Shown here: positions 50,630 to 59,904 of the stretch, one piece after another
Layout: the number at the start of each line of letters is the position of its first letter
How positions within the stretch are numbered: position 1 is the stretch's first letter
From: Marinobacterium rhizophilum DSM 18822
Lineage (GTDB): Bacteria; Pseudomonadota; Gammaproteobacteria; Pseudomonadales; Balneatricaceae
Reading direction: 5' to 3'
Assembly: GCF_000378045.1 (NCBI RefSeq)
Contig: NZ_KB899108.1
Coordinates: 47,770 to 111,769 of the forward strand
DNA: 64,000 bases
Notes under the pieces: model-generated
Seen by the model: the letters and a program-made list of their open reading frames with translations, nothing else
Databases searched by the model: none
What the model was told of the DNA's origin: nothing
Position numbers and translations under genes: made by a program

Positions 50630-51442
50630 TTAAACCTCCAACGCAGTGGACGGCACGGGCGCGTCGTCATAACCGCCATAGACCGACTGATCAAACGGAA
50701 TCACAGCGCCCGTCATCATGCCGCTATCGTCAGATGCCATCCACAGAACCGCGCGGGCGACTTCGTCGGGATCGAGGATGCGACCAAAAGGCTTCTTGGC
50801 TGCCTCGCGATCAAGAAAATCCGGATCCCCAGTTTCCATGGCGACAAGCTTGCGCTCATGGTCCGAGTTCATCCACCCAATGTCCAACTGGTTGACGTGG
50901 ATACGGTTGCGCATCAAAGCGAAAGCCGCGTTTCGCGTCAGCGTGGTCAGCGCGCCTTTTGACGTGGCATAGGGCGACAGGAATGGCTGTCCTGCAAGTT
51001 CAGACATTGAACCGATGTTTACAATGCGGCCTTCAATCCCTTCCCGGATCATGACCTTGGCCGCGTCCTGAATCAGAAAGAACGGCGCGCGTGTATTCAC
51101 AGCTATCATCTTGTCGAACAAGTCGGGTGTGGTGTTAAGAATATTGCCCCGATCCGTCAAGCCAGCGGCGTTCACAAGGATATCCACCCGCCCGAAGTGC
51201 TTGTCAGTCTGCGCGATCACATTACGGCAATCCTCTACAACACCGAGATCCGCCTGTACGAACTGAACCTCGACACCGGTCTCCTCGCTGATTGAGGAGG
51301 CGACAGCCTTACCCTTGTCAGCACCGCGGCCACAGACGACAATGCCCGCGGCACCCGCGTGCGCGAAGAGACGGGCAATCGCCGCGCCAAGCCCCTGAGT
51401 GCCGCCTGTCACGACACAGATTTTTCCGTCAATAGCGTTCAT
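50630..51442 (-). CDS. Short-chain dehydrogenase/reductase
   Basis: 270 residues. Cofactor motif TGGTQGLGAAIA near residue 12, NAAG near residue 91, catalytic Ser in VNIGSMSELAG, YATSK active site near residue 160, all intact. The acidic residue at the end of strand 2 is replaced by GRGADKGK, hinting at NADP use. It is translationally coupled to iolE (TAATG). A role as a cyclitol or keto-sugar oxidoreductase is inferred from the operon. Confidence 0.88.
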   Translation of the reverse strand: MNAIDGKICVVTGGTQGLGAAIARLFAHAGAAGIVVCGRGADKGKAVASSISEETGVEVQFVQADLGVVEDCRNVIAQTDKHFGRVDILVNAAGLTDRGNILNTTPDLFDKMIAVNTRAPFFLIQDAAKVMIREGIEGRIVNIGSMSELAGQPFLSPYATSKGALTTLTRNAAFALMRNRIHVNQLDIGWMNSDHERKLVAMETGDPDFLDREAAKKPFGRILDPDEVARAVLWMASDDSGMMTGAVIPFDQSVYGGYDDAPVPSTALEV

Positions 51443-52338
51443 TATTGTTGTACCTCATAACCTGCGGCCGTCATGACACGCATGAGTTCTTGATGTCCCT
51501 TCTTCGCCATTGCCAACGGCGGGTTGGCAATGGGGTCCTGCTCCGCCTCAACCACGAACCAGCCTTCATACCCATGATGTGCCAACGCCTTAACAAGGCT
51601 CTCGAAATCCAGAGCACCATCGCCAGGCACCGTAAACGCCCCCTTCACGACCGCATCCAGGAAGCTCTCAGCAGTGCGGTCTAGCCCCTTTAGCACATCC
51701 GCCCGTACATCCTTGCAGTGAACCTGGATAATGCGCTTGTGATGCTTCTCAATAACACGCAGCAGATCGCCCCCCGCAAATTCCATATGGCCTGTATCGA
51801 ACAGCAGGGGAACACTGGAATGCTTCATGAAGAGGTCGAGTTCAGCCTCCGTCTCGATCACCGCGCCCATATGGTGATGGTAGGCGATTGGCATCCCCTG
51901 CACCTCACACCATTCGGCAAAGTCCGACACCTTGCGCGCATAGGCGGCAATCTCTGCCTCGGTGAGTTTCGGTTTAGTGCCTAACGGGGCCGAACCCACC
52001 CCCTGAATCGAGCGCGCGGTTTCACCATAGACGATACACGGCGCCTGGGCGGCCTTGAAAAAGGCCAGTTGTTCGGCGATGCGTGTTTTTTCCACCTCAA
52101 TCTCACCATCGAGCAGGAGACCCGAGAACCAGCCACCGCAAACAGACATTCCGAAATCGCTGAGGATAGGCCCAAGTTCTTTCATATTCATCGGGAACCG
52201 ACGGCCGGTCTCCATGCCAGTGAAACCAGCTACCGAAGCCTGCCGCAGGCATTCCTCAAGACTGACATCATCCGAGAGTTCCGCCAGGTCATCGTTCCAC
52301 CAGGCGATAGGGGCAATTCCCAGCTTGGCTTTCAACAT
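51442..52338 (-). CDS. iolE: myo-Inosose-2 dehydratase
   Basis: 298 residues, the IolE length. Start KLGIAPIAWWNDDLAELSDDVSLEECL is the family signature, followed by GFTGMETGRRFPMN, IAYHHHMGAVIETEAELDLF, PLLFDTGHMEFAGGD, and HCKDVRADVL. It removes water from 2-keto-myo-inositol to give 3D-trihydroxycyclohexane-1,2-dione, the substrate of IolD encoded just upstream. The ATG lies a few bases after the iolD stop. Confidence 0.92.
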   Translation of the reverse strand: MLKAKLGIAPIAWWNDDLAELSDDVSLEECLRQASVAGFTGMETGRRFPMNMKELGPILSDFGMSVCGGWFSGLLLDGEIEVEKTRIAEQLAFFKAAQAPCIVYGETARSIQGVGSAPLGTKPKLTEAEIAAYARKVSDFAEWCEVQGMPIAYHHHMGAVIETEAELDLFMKHSSVPLLFDTGHMEFAGGDLLRVIEKHHKRIIQVHCKDVRADVLKGLDRTAESFLDAVVKGAFTVPGDGALDFESLVKALAHHGYEGWFVVEAEQDPIANPPLAMAKKGHQELMRVMTAAGYEVQQ

Positions 52339-52341
52339 GCT

Positions 52342-54207
52342 TTAAACTCCAATCCGCTGGTTCGAGCGAATGACGTCCTGGGACTCGCGAGCCTTACGAA
52401 CGCTCTCATGTGCCGACACTTCAGGCACGCCGACATCCCAATCCGCATCCCCTGGCACCCAGGCATGAGCGTCGGAGACGATGGTGAGCACCGTGGTGCG
52501 ATCATTGTTTTGCGCCCATGTCATTGCCTCTTCCAGTTCTTCGAGGCTTTCGCATTTGCGCGCATAAGCGCCCATGGACTCTGCGTGTTTGACGAAGTCG
52601 ACATGCAGCGGGTTTTCAGGGTTCTGGATCCGGCAATCCTTAAGCAGGTTATTGAAGCCAGGCACACCCTTGAACTGCTGAAGGCGGTTGATGACCGCAT
52701 AACCACCATTGTCGCAAACGACGACAATCATTTTGTGGCCCGTTAAAACAGCCGAATAAATATCCGAGTTCATCATCATGTAAGTGCCATCGCCGAGCAT
52801 GACAATGGGCGTACCACCGGTCGCACCCGGGCCTTCCTGCGCCATGGCGCACCCCCAGCCAGCGGCAATTTCATAGCCCATGCAGCTAAAGCCAAACTCG
52901 CAGTCAAAGGTGTTAGGATTCTTGACCCTCCAGCCCTTGGTAATCTCGCCAGGTGTACCACCCGCCGCGCCGATCAGTGTATCGTTCGGGCCGGCCACCT
53001 TGTTGAGCACCCCGATCACCTGCGCATAGGAGGGAATCGCCGCATCGGAAGGTGCCTGATGCCCATCCAGGAGCGCATTCCACTCATCAAATAGCCCTTT
53101 CGCCTTGGCCATATGGCTGCCCGGTATCGCAAAGTCGCCCAATGCGGCGTCGATTTCGGTAACCGTCTCAAGCGCATCCCCGACAACGGCAATCGCTCGG
53201 TGTTTAGTCGCATCCCAGCGGGCTGTGTTAATAGAGATGAACTTCGCGTCCTTGGCGAATGCAGTCCAGGAACCGGTTGTGAAGTCTTGCAGTCGCGTGC
53301 CGATGGCCAGGATCACATCGGCTTCAGCCGCGAGCGCATTGGCCGAGGTCGAGCCGACAATCCCAATGGGGCCGGCATGAACCGGATGGTCATGAGTCAA
53401 ACCACCCTTGCCCGCAATTGTTTCTACCACTGGAATTCCGCGTTTCGCCGCAAAGGCCGCAACCTCATTCTCGGCGACGGAATAGCGCACCCCACCACCC
53501 GAAATGATCAGCGGCTTTTTGGCCGTTCTGAGAAGCGCTACGGCCTCTTCCACAGCCTTGCGGTCCGGTCGCGGACGCGGGATAGACCAAACCTTCGGTG
53601 CGAAAAACTCCTCAGGGTAATCGAATGCTTTCTCCTGAGTATCCTGTGCAAGGCCAATGAATGCCGGGCCACAATCAGCCGGGTCGAGCATCGTGGCGAT
53701 GGCTTGCGGCAATGAGGTGATAATCTGTTCGGGGTGTGTGATCCGATCCCAGAAGCGCACCACCGACTTGAAACTATCATTAACAGTCATGGTCGGGTCG
53801 TTGAAATGTTCAACCTGCTGCAACACAGGATCAGGCAACCGATTGGCAAAGGTATCGCCTGCAAGGAGCAGTACAGGCAAGCGGTTCGCCATCGCCGTAC
53901 CCGCCGCCGTCACCATGTTGGTGGCGCCCGGGCCGATCGAACTGGCTGCAATCATCAACTGACGACGACGCTTGGCCTTGGCGAAGCCAACAGCGGCGAG
54001 CGCCATCGATTGCTCATTCTGCCCACGCCAGGTCGGCAACTGATCCTGTACAGCCTCAAGTGCTTCTGACAGACAGGTCACATTGCCGTGACCGAAGATG
54101 CCGAATACCCCGGCAAACAGGGGTAGCCGCTCGCCTTCGATCTCGACGAACTGGTTGCAAAGATAACGAACGAGCGCCTGAGCCATAGTGCATCTAACGG
54201 TAGACAT
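52342..54207 (-). CDS. iolD: 3D-(3,5/4)-trihydroxycyclohexane-1,2-dione hydrolase
   Basis: 621 residues, ThDP-dependent. N-terminal PYR domain with FGIFGHGNVTCLSEAL and EQSMALAAVGFAKA, central domain near KPLIISGGGVRYS, and C-terminal PP domain with the GDG motif GDGTYMMMNSDIYSAVLTG leading to the CDNGGY Asn. It opens the six-membered ring to 5-deoxyglucuronate in inositol catabolism. GAGGAG precedes the ATG at 54207 and rules out the frame from 54222. First gene of a five-gene minus-strand operon (iolD, iolE, SDR, isomerase, dehydrogenase) with site C at its promoter. Confidence 0.93.
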   Translation of the reverse strand: MSTVRCTMAQALVRYLCNQFVEIEGERLPLFAGVFGIFGHGNVTCLSEALEAVQDQLPTWRGQNEQSMALAAVGFAKAKRRRQLMIAASSIGPGATNMVTAAGTAMANRLPVLLLAGDTFANRLPDPVLQQVEHFNDPTMTVNDSFKSVVRFWDRITHPEQIITSLPQAIATMLDPADCGPAFIGLAQDTQEKAFDYPEEFFAPKVWSIPRPRPDRKAVEEAVALLRTAKKPLIISGGGVRYSVAENEVAAFAAKRGIPVVETIAGKGGLTHDHPVHAGPIGIVGSTSANALAAEADVILAIGTRLQDFTTGSWTAFAKDAKFISINTARWDATKHRAIAVVGDALETVTEIDAALGDFAIPGSHMAKAKGLFDEWNALLDGHQAPSDAAIPSYAQVIGVLNKVAGPNDTLIGAAGGTPGEITKGWRVKNPNTFDCEFGFSCMGYEIAAGWGCAMAQEGPGATGGTPIVMLGDGTYMMMNSDIYSAVLTGHKMIVVVCDNGGYAVINRLQQFKGVPGFNNLLKDCRIQNPENPLHVDFVKHAESMGAYARKCESLEELEEAMTWAQNNDRTTVLTIVSDAHAWVPGDADWDVGVPEVSAHESVRKARESQDVIRSNQRIGV

Positions 54208-54270
54208 AGCTTCTCCTCTCACATTCTGCTACGCGCTATAGCGATCGTAGGCTTGTTATTGTCGCCATCA

Positions 54271-54311
54271 ACAATATTGCAATAACAAATACTATGCAAT
54301 ATTTATTGCAA
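54271..54311 (-). promoter_or_regulatory. iolD promoter with TTGCAAT palindrome (site C)
   Basis: The dyad ATGCAATATTTATTGCAA occupies 54294-54311. On the minus strand TTGCAT (54294-54299) with TATTGT 17 bases on (54271-54276) makes a fair sigma-70 promoter, so the dyad covers the -35 box. An extra half site, ATTGCAAT, lies at 54276-54283 near the -10 box. Repression by a bound regulator is expected. Confidence 0.65.
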
Positions 54312-54784
54312 AGAATATCTGAAAACTTTTCTGAATGCCTCAGCCGCAAATTTTACGGTCAAGAAAGGGGGGGTGCTGTTAACGCAGGGCTTGTGAAAGC
54401 GTGAGGGCGCTTTCGCAACTTTAGGGGCGAACAGGAAGGAAGCTGCACCCAGGCATGGACTACCCTGATGCCTTTTCATAACACGAGGAAAACTCTCCCG
54501 TTCGCTGCCAGAATGGTTGCATTCAAGAGGCCCGAACGAATCGCCTTAGTCACCCAAGTCAAGCGCCATGAACCAGCCTGAATTTGAAATCTACAGGATC
54601 ACAGGGGCATTGACCCGCGGCGACAGCGGAAGCCCGGCGATAGCACGGGAAGCCGATAAAGCGCGGGAGCATCTGTGATGCGCCACATGAAATTCCGGAA
54701 TGGTGGACAACTACAGGCCCTTCGATAACAGACAGAGACTGAGGAAATCCGCTCGCGCGAACATCAACGCCAGGGAGCTAAGGT
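54312..54784. other. Intergenic region between rpiR gene and iolD promoter
   Basis: No gene seen. A hairpin GAAAGCG/CGCTTTC lies at 54395-54414, and a run of seven G at about 54367-54373. The region shows no recognisable protein pattern in six frames. Confidence 0.4.
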
Positions 54785-54816
54785 GAAAATACCTCAGCAT
54801 GGATAACATGCTGAGG
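54785..54816 (-). terminator. Terminator of the RpiR-family gene
   Basis: CCTCAGCATG at 54792-54801 and CATGCTGAGG at 54807-54816 form a perfect 10-bp stem; TATTTTC follows on the minus strand. It lies about 60 bases past the stop codon. Confidence 0.75.
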
Positions 54817-54873
54817 CACTATCGCTTCACAATTGCCCGCAAAGCGGTGCCGTAGTCTTGGGCCTGCGACAGC

Positions 54874-55806
54874 CTAGATCTTTGTCGTCCGGCTGCTGCG
54901 CGCACGCTTGCGCTCGTTCCCTGTGACCGTTGCAATACGGGGTTCCTCGTCTGGCTGAAGAAGAGAAGCCACCGCAATGGCAATGCTCTGTGAAAGGCAC
55001 ATCGGTGCCGCCAATGAGCGGGAGAAACTGTATTCCTCCTCCGGGATGGTGAAAAGTACCGTTGAATCCTTGGCCAAGGGCGATAACTGACTGTCGGTAA
55101 TGCCGATGATTGGCGTTTCGGACTTGGTCGCTATGTCTGCAATACTGATGGTCTCTTTGGCATAGTGGCGAAACGCTATGGCAATCAGCACGTCATCCGA
55201 CCGCATTGTCCGAGCCATTTCCGGTGCAAGACCGCCTGCGGGATCGAGCAGGATGACCCGTCGCTTCAACATCGTAAGCAAATAGCGCAGGAAAATTGCA
55301 ATGGATTCCGAACGCAGTTGCCCTACGATGTAGATGGTTTGAGCATCTTTCAGGAGTAATGCAGCACGCTGCAGGTTCTCCTCAGTGACGAGACTGAGCA
55401 AGTCCTGCAATGTCGCGATATCACGGACCACCAGATCTTGCATGAAGCCGACGATACCGTGTTCTCGACTTTTTTGGATATCAGACTTAAGCGCACTGAC
55501 ACGCTCGTTGAAGCCAGGGGCCGCTGTCGCAAGGCGCGACCTAAATACCGTCTGCATCTGCTTGAAGCCCGAGTATCCAAAGTTCTGTGCAAAACGGACC
55601 AGTACTGATGGATGCACTCCACACTTCGTCGCGACCGAGTTCACGGACTCCATGGCAACATTGTTAGGATTCTGGGTGACGTACCGAGCGACCTGCTTGT
55701 AGCGTTCCGACAGGTTTTCGTATTGGTTGGCGATCTCGTCGACGACCTGCTCATAGTGGTCCGGCGGGGCTTGCCGATTCGCATCAGAATTCTTGTTTTC
55801 AGTCAT
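54874..55806 (-). CDS. RpiR-family transcriptional regulator
   Basis: 310 residues. N-terminal HTH_6 domain (LSERYKQVARYVTQNPNNVAMESVNSVATKCGVHPSVLVRFAQNFGYSGFKQMQ) and C-terminal SIS sugar-binding domain (TIYIVGQLRSESIAIFLRYLLTML, DVLIAIAFRHYAKETISIADIA). Family members such as IolR in some proteobacteria control inositol genes. It sits between the iolD operon and the garR cluster, and is the best candidate to bind the five TTGCAAT dyads, though none lies directly before its own start. A short basic tail ends RKRARSSRTTKI. The ribosome site is weak. Confidence 0.88.
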   Translation of the reverse strand: MTENKNSDANRQAPPDHYEQVVDEIANQYENLSERYKQVARYVTQNPNNVAMESVNSVATKCGVHPSVLVRFAQNFGYSGFKQMQTVFRSRLATAAPGFNERVSALKSDIQKSREHGIVGFMQDLVVRDIATLQDLLSLVTEENLQRAALLLKDAQTIYIVGQLRSESIAIFLRYLLTMLKRRVILLDPAGGLAPEMARTMRSDDVLIAIAFRHYAKETISIADIATKSETPIIGITDSQLSPLAKDSTVLFTIPEEEYSFSRSLAAPMCLSQSIAIAVASLLQPDEEPRIATVTGNERKRARSSRTTKI

Positions 55807-56417
55807 CGGGAAGAATCCACTACCTATTGTTCCTTGTACTCCATTGATACCGCGAAGCGCCGGCCATTAGCCATGAAACCTAGCCGTCCAGCCCTCGGCA
55901 ACCAAACACAAGTAGCCGCGGCACCAAAGATGCCGACCATTACTGGCCTTCACTATACCAGAGCGCAACTCCGACAGGCTAACCCGTATACTGCAGCGCA
56001 AATACGAAAGCCGGAATATTTTATTTTAAAATTCAGAAACTTATATAAAAACAAACTATCCAGGTTTACCCCCATCAAAATGAGGCCAATTCCGAAGCGG
56101 GGAAACCTGACCGCTCTCGCCGTTGTGCCACCGCAATGCGCGATCTAGAACTGGCCACGCCAGTTACACACTATGCGGGTTCAAACGCGACGCAACCGGG
56201 CCGACTGCAGGAGGAGACTGTCCTCACTCACGTCCGCCTAACGAACGACGGCGTGAGATTCTTGCGAGCACGCAGACTACGACCCACAAACTTTGCAGCG
56301 AGCACGGTAACCAGACCAGGTCCGAGTGTCTCTGCATGGCTGGTAGCACAATAAGCCGGGCGCAGTGTTACTTCAGCCCGGACAACCTATAGGCCGGTGG
56401 GTTCACTCACGTTCAGG
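55807..56417. other. Intergenic region upstream of rpiR gene
   Basis: About 611 bases with no clear gene. An AT-rich patch at 56010-56060 contains the near-symmetric GAATATTTTATTTTAAAATTC-type element and is the likely promoter zone of the rpiR gene. Short frames at 56100-56390 have no protein-like pattern. Confidence 0.4.
56356..56381 (-). terminator. Stem-loop after the garR-like gene
   Basis: CCGGGC at 56356-56361 and GCCCGG at 56376-56381 form a 6-bp stem 37 bases past the stop; CTTATTG follows on the minus strand. A weak terminator candidate. Confidence 0.4.
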
Positions 56418-57302
56418 TCAGTCGTCACGGATCGAATGATTGGACATGTGTTCGAGCCCCTTGATCATTGCTGAGTGATCCCAACCCGCACCACCGAGGG
56501 CCACGCAAGTGCTGAAGATCTGTTGCGTGGCGGCGGTATTGGGCAAATTCAGCGCCAACTCCCTGGCGCCGGCTAGCGCCAGGTTCAGGTCCTTCTGGTG
56601 CAGGCCAATGCGAAATCCCGGGTCGAAAGTACCCTTGACCATCCGCTCGCCATGGACCTCGAGGATCTTCGACGATGCGAAACCGCCCATCAGAGCCTCG
56701 CGCACGCGGGCCGGATCAGCACCGGCCTTCGACGCAAAGAGCAGTGCCTCTGAGACCGCTTCGATGTTCAGCGCAACGATGATCTGGTTAGCGACCTTGG
56801 CGGTTTGACCATCGCCGTTACCACCGACCAGGGTGATATTCTTGCCCATGATCTCGAACAGCGGCTGAGCGCGAACGAAGGTGTTTTCGTTGCCGCCGAC
56901 CATGATCGACAGGGTGCCGGCCTTGGCGCCAACTTCACCACCGGAGACGGGGGCGTCCAGATACTCAGCGCCGCATTCATTAATGCGTTTGGCAAAGGCC
57001 TTGGTATCCAACGGTGAGATCGAACTCATGTCAATCACAACCTTGCCCTCTCCGAGGCCCTGGGCGACGCCGTTCTCGCCAAACAGTACCTCTTCAACCT
57101 GGGGAGTGTCTGGTACCATCAGAATGATGAACTCCGATGCCCTGGCAACCTCTGCAGGAGTTGAACAGCCGTCGGCGCCCTTTAAGGTCGCCGGGACCGG
57201 GCTGCGGTGCGTGGACACGAACAGCTGATGGCCGGCATTAAGCAGGTTCTGCGCCATTGGCAGACCCATGATGCCAGTACCGATAAATCCGATTTTGGCC
57301 AT
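56418..57302 (-). CDS. garR: 2-Hydroxy-3-oxopropionate (tartronate semialdehyde) reductase
   Basis: 294 residues of the beta-hydroxyacid dehydrogenase family. Cofactor motif KIGFIGTGIMGLPMAQNLLNAGH, substrate motif LDAPVSGGEVGAKAGTLSIMVGG near residue 118, and catalytic Lys in GDGQTAKVANQIIVALN near residue 170. It matches GarR/GlxR, which reduces tartronate semialdehyde to D-glycerate. With the HpcH/HpaI aldolase at 59905-60720 it could process a keto-deoxy sugar acid. A good ribosome site (GGAAGGAAA) precedes the ATG. Confidence 0.9.
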   Translation of the reverse strand: MAKIGFIGTGIMGLPMAQNLLNAGHQLFVSTHRSPVPATLKGADGCSTPAEVARASEFIILMVPDTPQVEEVLFGENGVAQGLGEGKVVIDMSSISPLDTKAFAKRINECGAEYLDAPVSGGEVGAKAGTLSIMVGGNENTFVRAQPLFEIMGKNITLVGGNGDGQTAKVANQIIVALNIEAVSEALLFASKAGADPARVREALMGGFASSKILEVHGERMVKGTFDPGFRIGLHQKDLNLALAGARELALNLPNTAATQQIFSTCVALGGAGWDHSAMIKGLEHMSNHSIRDD

Positions 57303-57638
57303 TCTATGTTTCCTTCCGTTAGAGAGCGCCGTCAGTGTTACGGCACTTGCTCAGAATGAATTACACGTAATGGATTATATCCAGTCACAACGCGTTGGTC
57401 GTAACCCATTTAAATAAGTAGCCAGCCGTGCATACAGTATCGCACCAAAGTTCACGTCCAGTGCCAGGCAGATGCCATTCTCAACGACCGACACGGGCAC
57501 CGTACTCCAACGCCAAAGTGTCGCAGCTCAGCTGCTCTCGGGTACGCCACCGCGCACCCAAGTTGATGACCGGGAAACCCGGATCATTGCGACTGAGCCG
57601 GTTACCCTCTGGCTATGACAAAAAACAGAAGGACCAAC
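57303..57638. other. Intergenic region, no gene seen
   Basis: The 336 bases contain the garR promoter zone (an ATTACACGTAAT-like element near 57360-57371) but no coding frame of note. Confidence 0.4.
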
Positions 57639-58763
57639 TCAGGGCACTGACATCCAGCAACGCTCTTTCGATGACAACACGGCAGTATCGATAACCTTCT
57701 GAATTTCCCAGGCTTCCCTGAAATCCGGTCCTGAGGGCGCCTCACCACGGGCGATCGCCTGCAGGAACTCTGCGACTTCAATCGTCTTGAGGTCGTTGAA
57801 CCCGAGCTGGTGGCCCGGAGCTTTACAAAAGTGGCCATAGGGATCGTGCTGGGGACCGGCCTCTATTCGCTGATATCCGGAAAACCTAGGATCGTTGCCG
57901 GCCTTAAAGTAGAGCAGCTCGTTAAAGCGCTCTTGAGTGAAAGATAACGATCCTTTTGATCCGACCAGTTCGAAGCCCAACTGCATTTTACGACCGGTTG
58001 CAACCCAACTTGCTTCAATTGAGCCTTTGCACCCCCTGGCAAACTGCACGGTCAGTCTGGCGATGTCATCCAATTCTACCGCGCGCATTGTAGTCGCACC
58101 GGGCGCACTTGGACGCTGCCTGATCACCGTTTCCAGATCCGCATTAAGGTCTGTGATTGGTCCCAGCAGAAACCGCGCCATTCCGACAATATGGCTACCG
58201 AGGTCTGCGATCACTCCGGCGCCACCAGCGGGATCGAAGCGCCAGCTGTATGGCAATTGCGGATCGGCCATATAGTCCTCGGCATGGATGCCGCGAAAAC
58301 TGGTGATCTCGCCCAACTCACCCGATTCAATCATCTGACGCGCAAGTTTGAGCAATGGATTTTTGATATAGTTATAGCCTACCTGGGTCGTCACGCCGGC
58401 AGCCTCGGCCGCCTTCATCATTACCAGCGCATCGGCTGCGTTTGGCGCGATCGGCTTTTCACAGTGAACATGTTTGCCGGCCGCGATCGCCGCGAGTGCC
58501 TGCTCCCGGTGCAGCGTATTAGGCGTGGTAATAGAGACGATCTCCACATCAGGATCGGCTACCAGCGCCGTCCAATCAGTGGTGCTGCGGTTAAAACCAT
58601 ACTGTGCACGCGCACGCTCCAGAGCATCCTCATTTATATCCGCGATCGCGACAAGAACCGGATTGAGGCTTCCTGGATAAATGCCAGCTGCAGCACGATA
58701 GGCCAGGGCATGCGACTGGCCCATAAAACCAGTGCCAATAATACCTACACCAATATCACGCAT
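57639..58763 (-). CDS. Gfo/Idh/MocA-family dehydrogenase (inositol or levoglucosan dehydrogenase-like)
   Basis: 374 residues. Rossmann start GVGIIGTGFMGQSHALAYRAA, catalytic motif GKHVHCEKPIAPNAADALVM near residue 95, and DLGSHIVGMARFLLG with the D-x3-H-type pattern. It belongs to a different branch from the other three Gfo/Idh enzymes here: the GFMGxxHxLAY start and SWRFDPAGGAGVIADLGSH region recall levoglucosan and inositol 2-dehydrogenases. That assignment is tentative. The start at 58763 follows AGGAATT; the longer frame from 58823 has no site. Confidence 0.85.
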   Translation of the reverse strand: MRDIGVGIIGTGFMGQSHALAYRAAAGIYPGSLNPVLVAIADINEDALERARAQYGFNRSTTDWTALVADPDVEIVSITTPNTLHREQALAAIAAGKHVHCEKPIAPNAADALVMMKAAEAAGVTTQVGYNYIKNPLLKLARQMIESGELGEITSFRGIHAEDYMADPQLPYSWRFDPAGGAGVIADLGSHIVGMARFLLGPITDLNADLETVIRQRPSAPGATTMRAVELDDIARLTVQFARGCKGSIEASWVATGRKMQLGFELVGSKGSLSFTQERFNELLYFKAGNDPRFSGYQRIEAGPQHDPYGHFCKAPGHQLGFNDLKTIEVAEFLQAIARGEAPSGPDFREAWEIQKVIDTAVLSSKERCWMSVP

Positions 58764-58919
58764 TTTCGAATTCCTAGGTGGATTATTAATATTACCAGTG
58801 AGGCTTAGCAAACCCGCAAACAAGTTCGTGCATCCCGCATTCTGCGAGAAACATGTATTTTTAGGTCAACGGTTTATTAATTTCGCTCGCTTACACTGGG
58901 AATAACCAGGTCCCAAATC

Positions 58920-59903
58920 TCAGGATTTCTCTGAGCAGGAGTAACCGATTTCACTGGCATTAACGACCAAAGCCGGATCCAGACTTGCAGAAAAGCAGTT
59001 CAGAATATTTTCAACCGCCGAAACCGACATGCGCATCGCCGCTTCCTGGGTGAGGCCTGCAACATGGGGGCTGAGCAGAACGCGTGGACAACTTAAAAGA
59101 GGATCGTCAGCAGCCGGGGGCTCATTTACCATTACATCCAGGCCCGCGCCGCCAAGTCTACCCTCCTGCAATGCAGCACAGAGCGCCTGTTCATCAATGA
59201 TGCCACCGCGGGACGTATTCACGACGATCGCTGTAGACTTCATCAAAGCCAGCTCGTCCTTGCCGATCAAAGCCTTGCCATCGATGAGGGGCATATGCAC
59301 CGACAGGAAATCCGCTTCGGGCAGCATTTCGGTAATACTGGAAACTGGAATACATCCTTTATCCCGAATGAAATCCTCAGTGTGGTAGGGATCATAGACC
59401 ATAACCTGCATCCCGAAGGGTAGCGCCAGTTGAGCCACGCACTGACCAATGCGACCAAAGCCCAGCAGCAGTAGCGTGTGCCCTGAAAGTTCCACAGCAG
59501 AAAATGCGTTCCGGCAACCCCAGTTACCCTGGCGAATGCTGGCATCATGATGCAGTGCCTGCTTGGCGACGGCCATCATCATCATCAGCGTATGCTCCGC
59601 CACTGAACGTGAATTGACATCGCCCACGACAGCCAGAGGAATTCCACGCTCGTTCAGCGCCTTTACGTCCACCGAGTCATATCCGACACCATGCCGGGAT
59701 ACAATCTTCAGGCTTTTCGCCAGGGCGATCTCTTTCGCCGTCATTGGCTGGGTACGAATCAGCAGCCCATCGGCCTTTTCGAGTAACGGCGAATAACTCT
59801 CAGTAGTGACTTCCTCTACCAGATCGAATGTAACGCCAGGTGCATTACGCAATCGTTCCAACCCGGCTTCGTGAATTTTTCCGGCGACGAGAATATGCGG
59901 CAT
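58920..59903 (-). CDS. D-isomer-specific 2-hydroxyacid dehydrogenase
   Basis: 327 residues. Cofactor motif GFGRIGQCVAQLALPFG near residue 150, active-site Arg in NTSRGGIIDEQAL and His in SPHVAGLTQEAAMRM near residue 280, all intact. Likely a glyoxylate/hydroxypyruvate reductase or a related 2-keto acid reductase. AGGAGG precedes the ATG, one base after the aldolase stop. Part of the minus-strand ALDH-aldolase-reductase operon. Confidence 0.88.
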   Translation of the reverse strand: MPHILVAGKIHEAGLERLRNAPGVTFDLVEEVTTESYSPLLEKADGLLIRTQPMTAKEIALAKSLKIVSRHGVGYDSVDVKALNERGIPLAVVGDVNSRSVAEHTLMMMMAVAKQALHHDASIRQGNWGCRNAFSAVELSGHTLLLLGFGRIGQCVAQLALPFGMQVMVYDPYHTEDFIRDKGCIPVSSITEMLPEADFLSVHMPLIDGKALIGKDELALMKSTAIVVNTSRGGIIDEQALCAALQEGRLGGAGLDVMVNEPPAADDPLLSCPRVLLSPHVAGLTQEAAMRMSVSAVENILNCFSASLDPALVVNASEIGYSCSEKS

Positions 59904-59904
59904 A

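Noticed and set aside
57980..58020. GGTTGCAACC-like motif resembling the LacI operator
   Set aside because: It lies inside a coding region and lacks the full 16-bp dyad.
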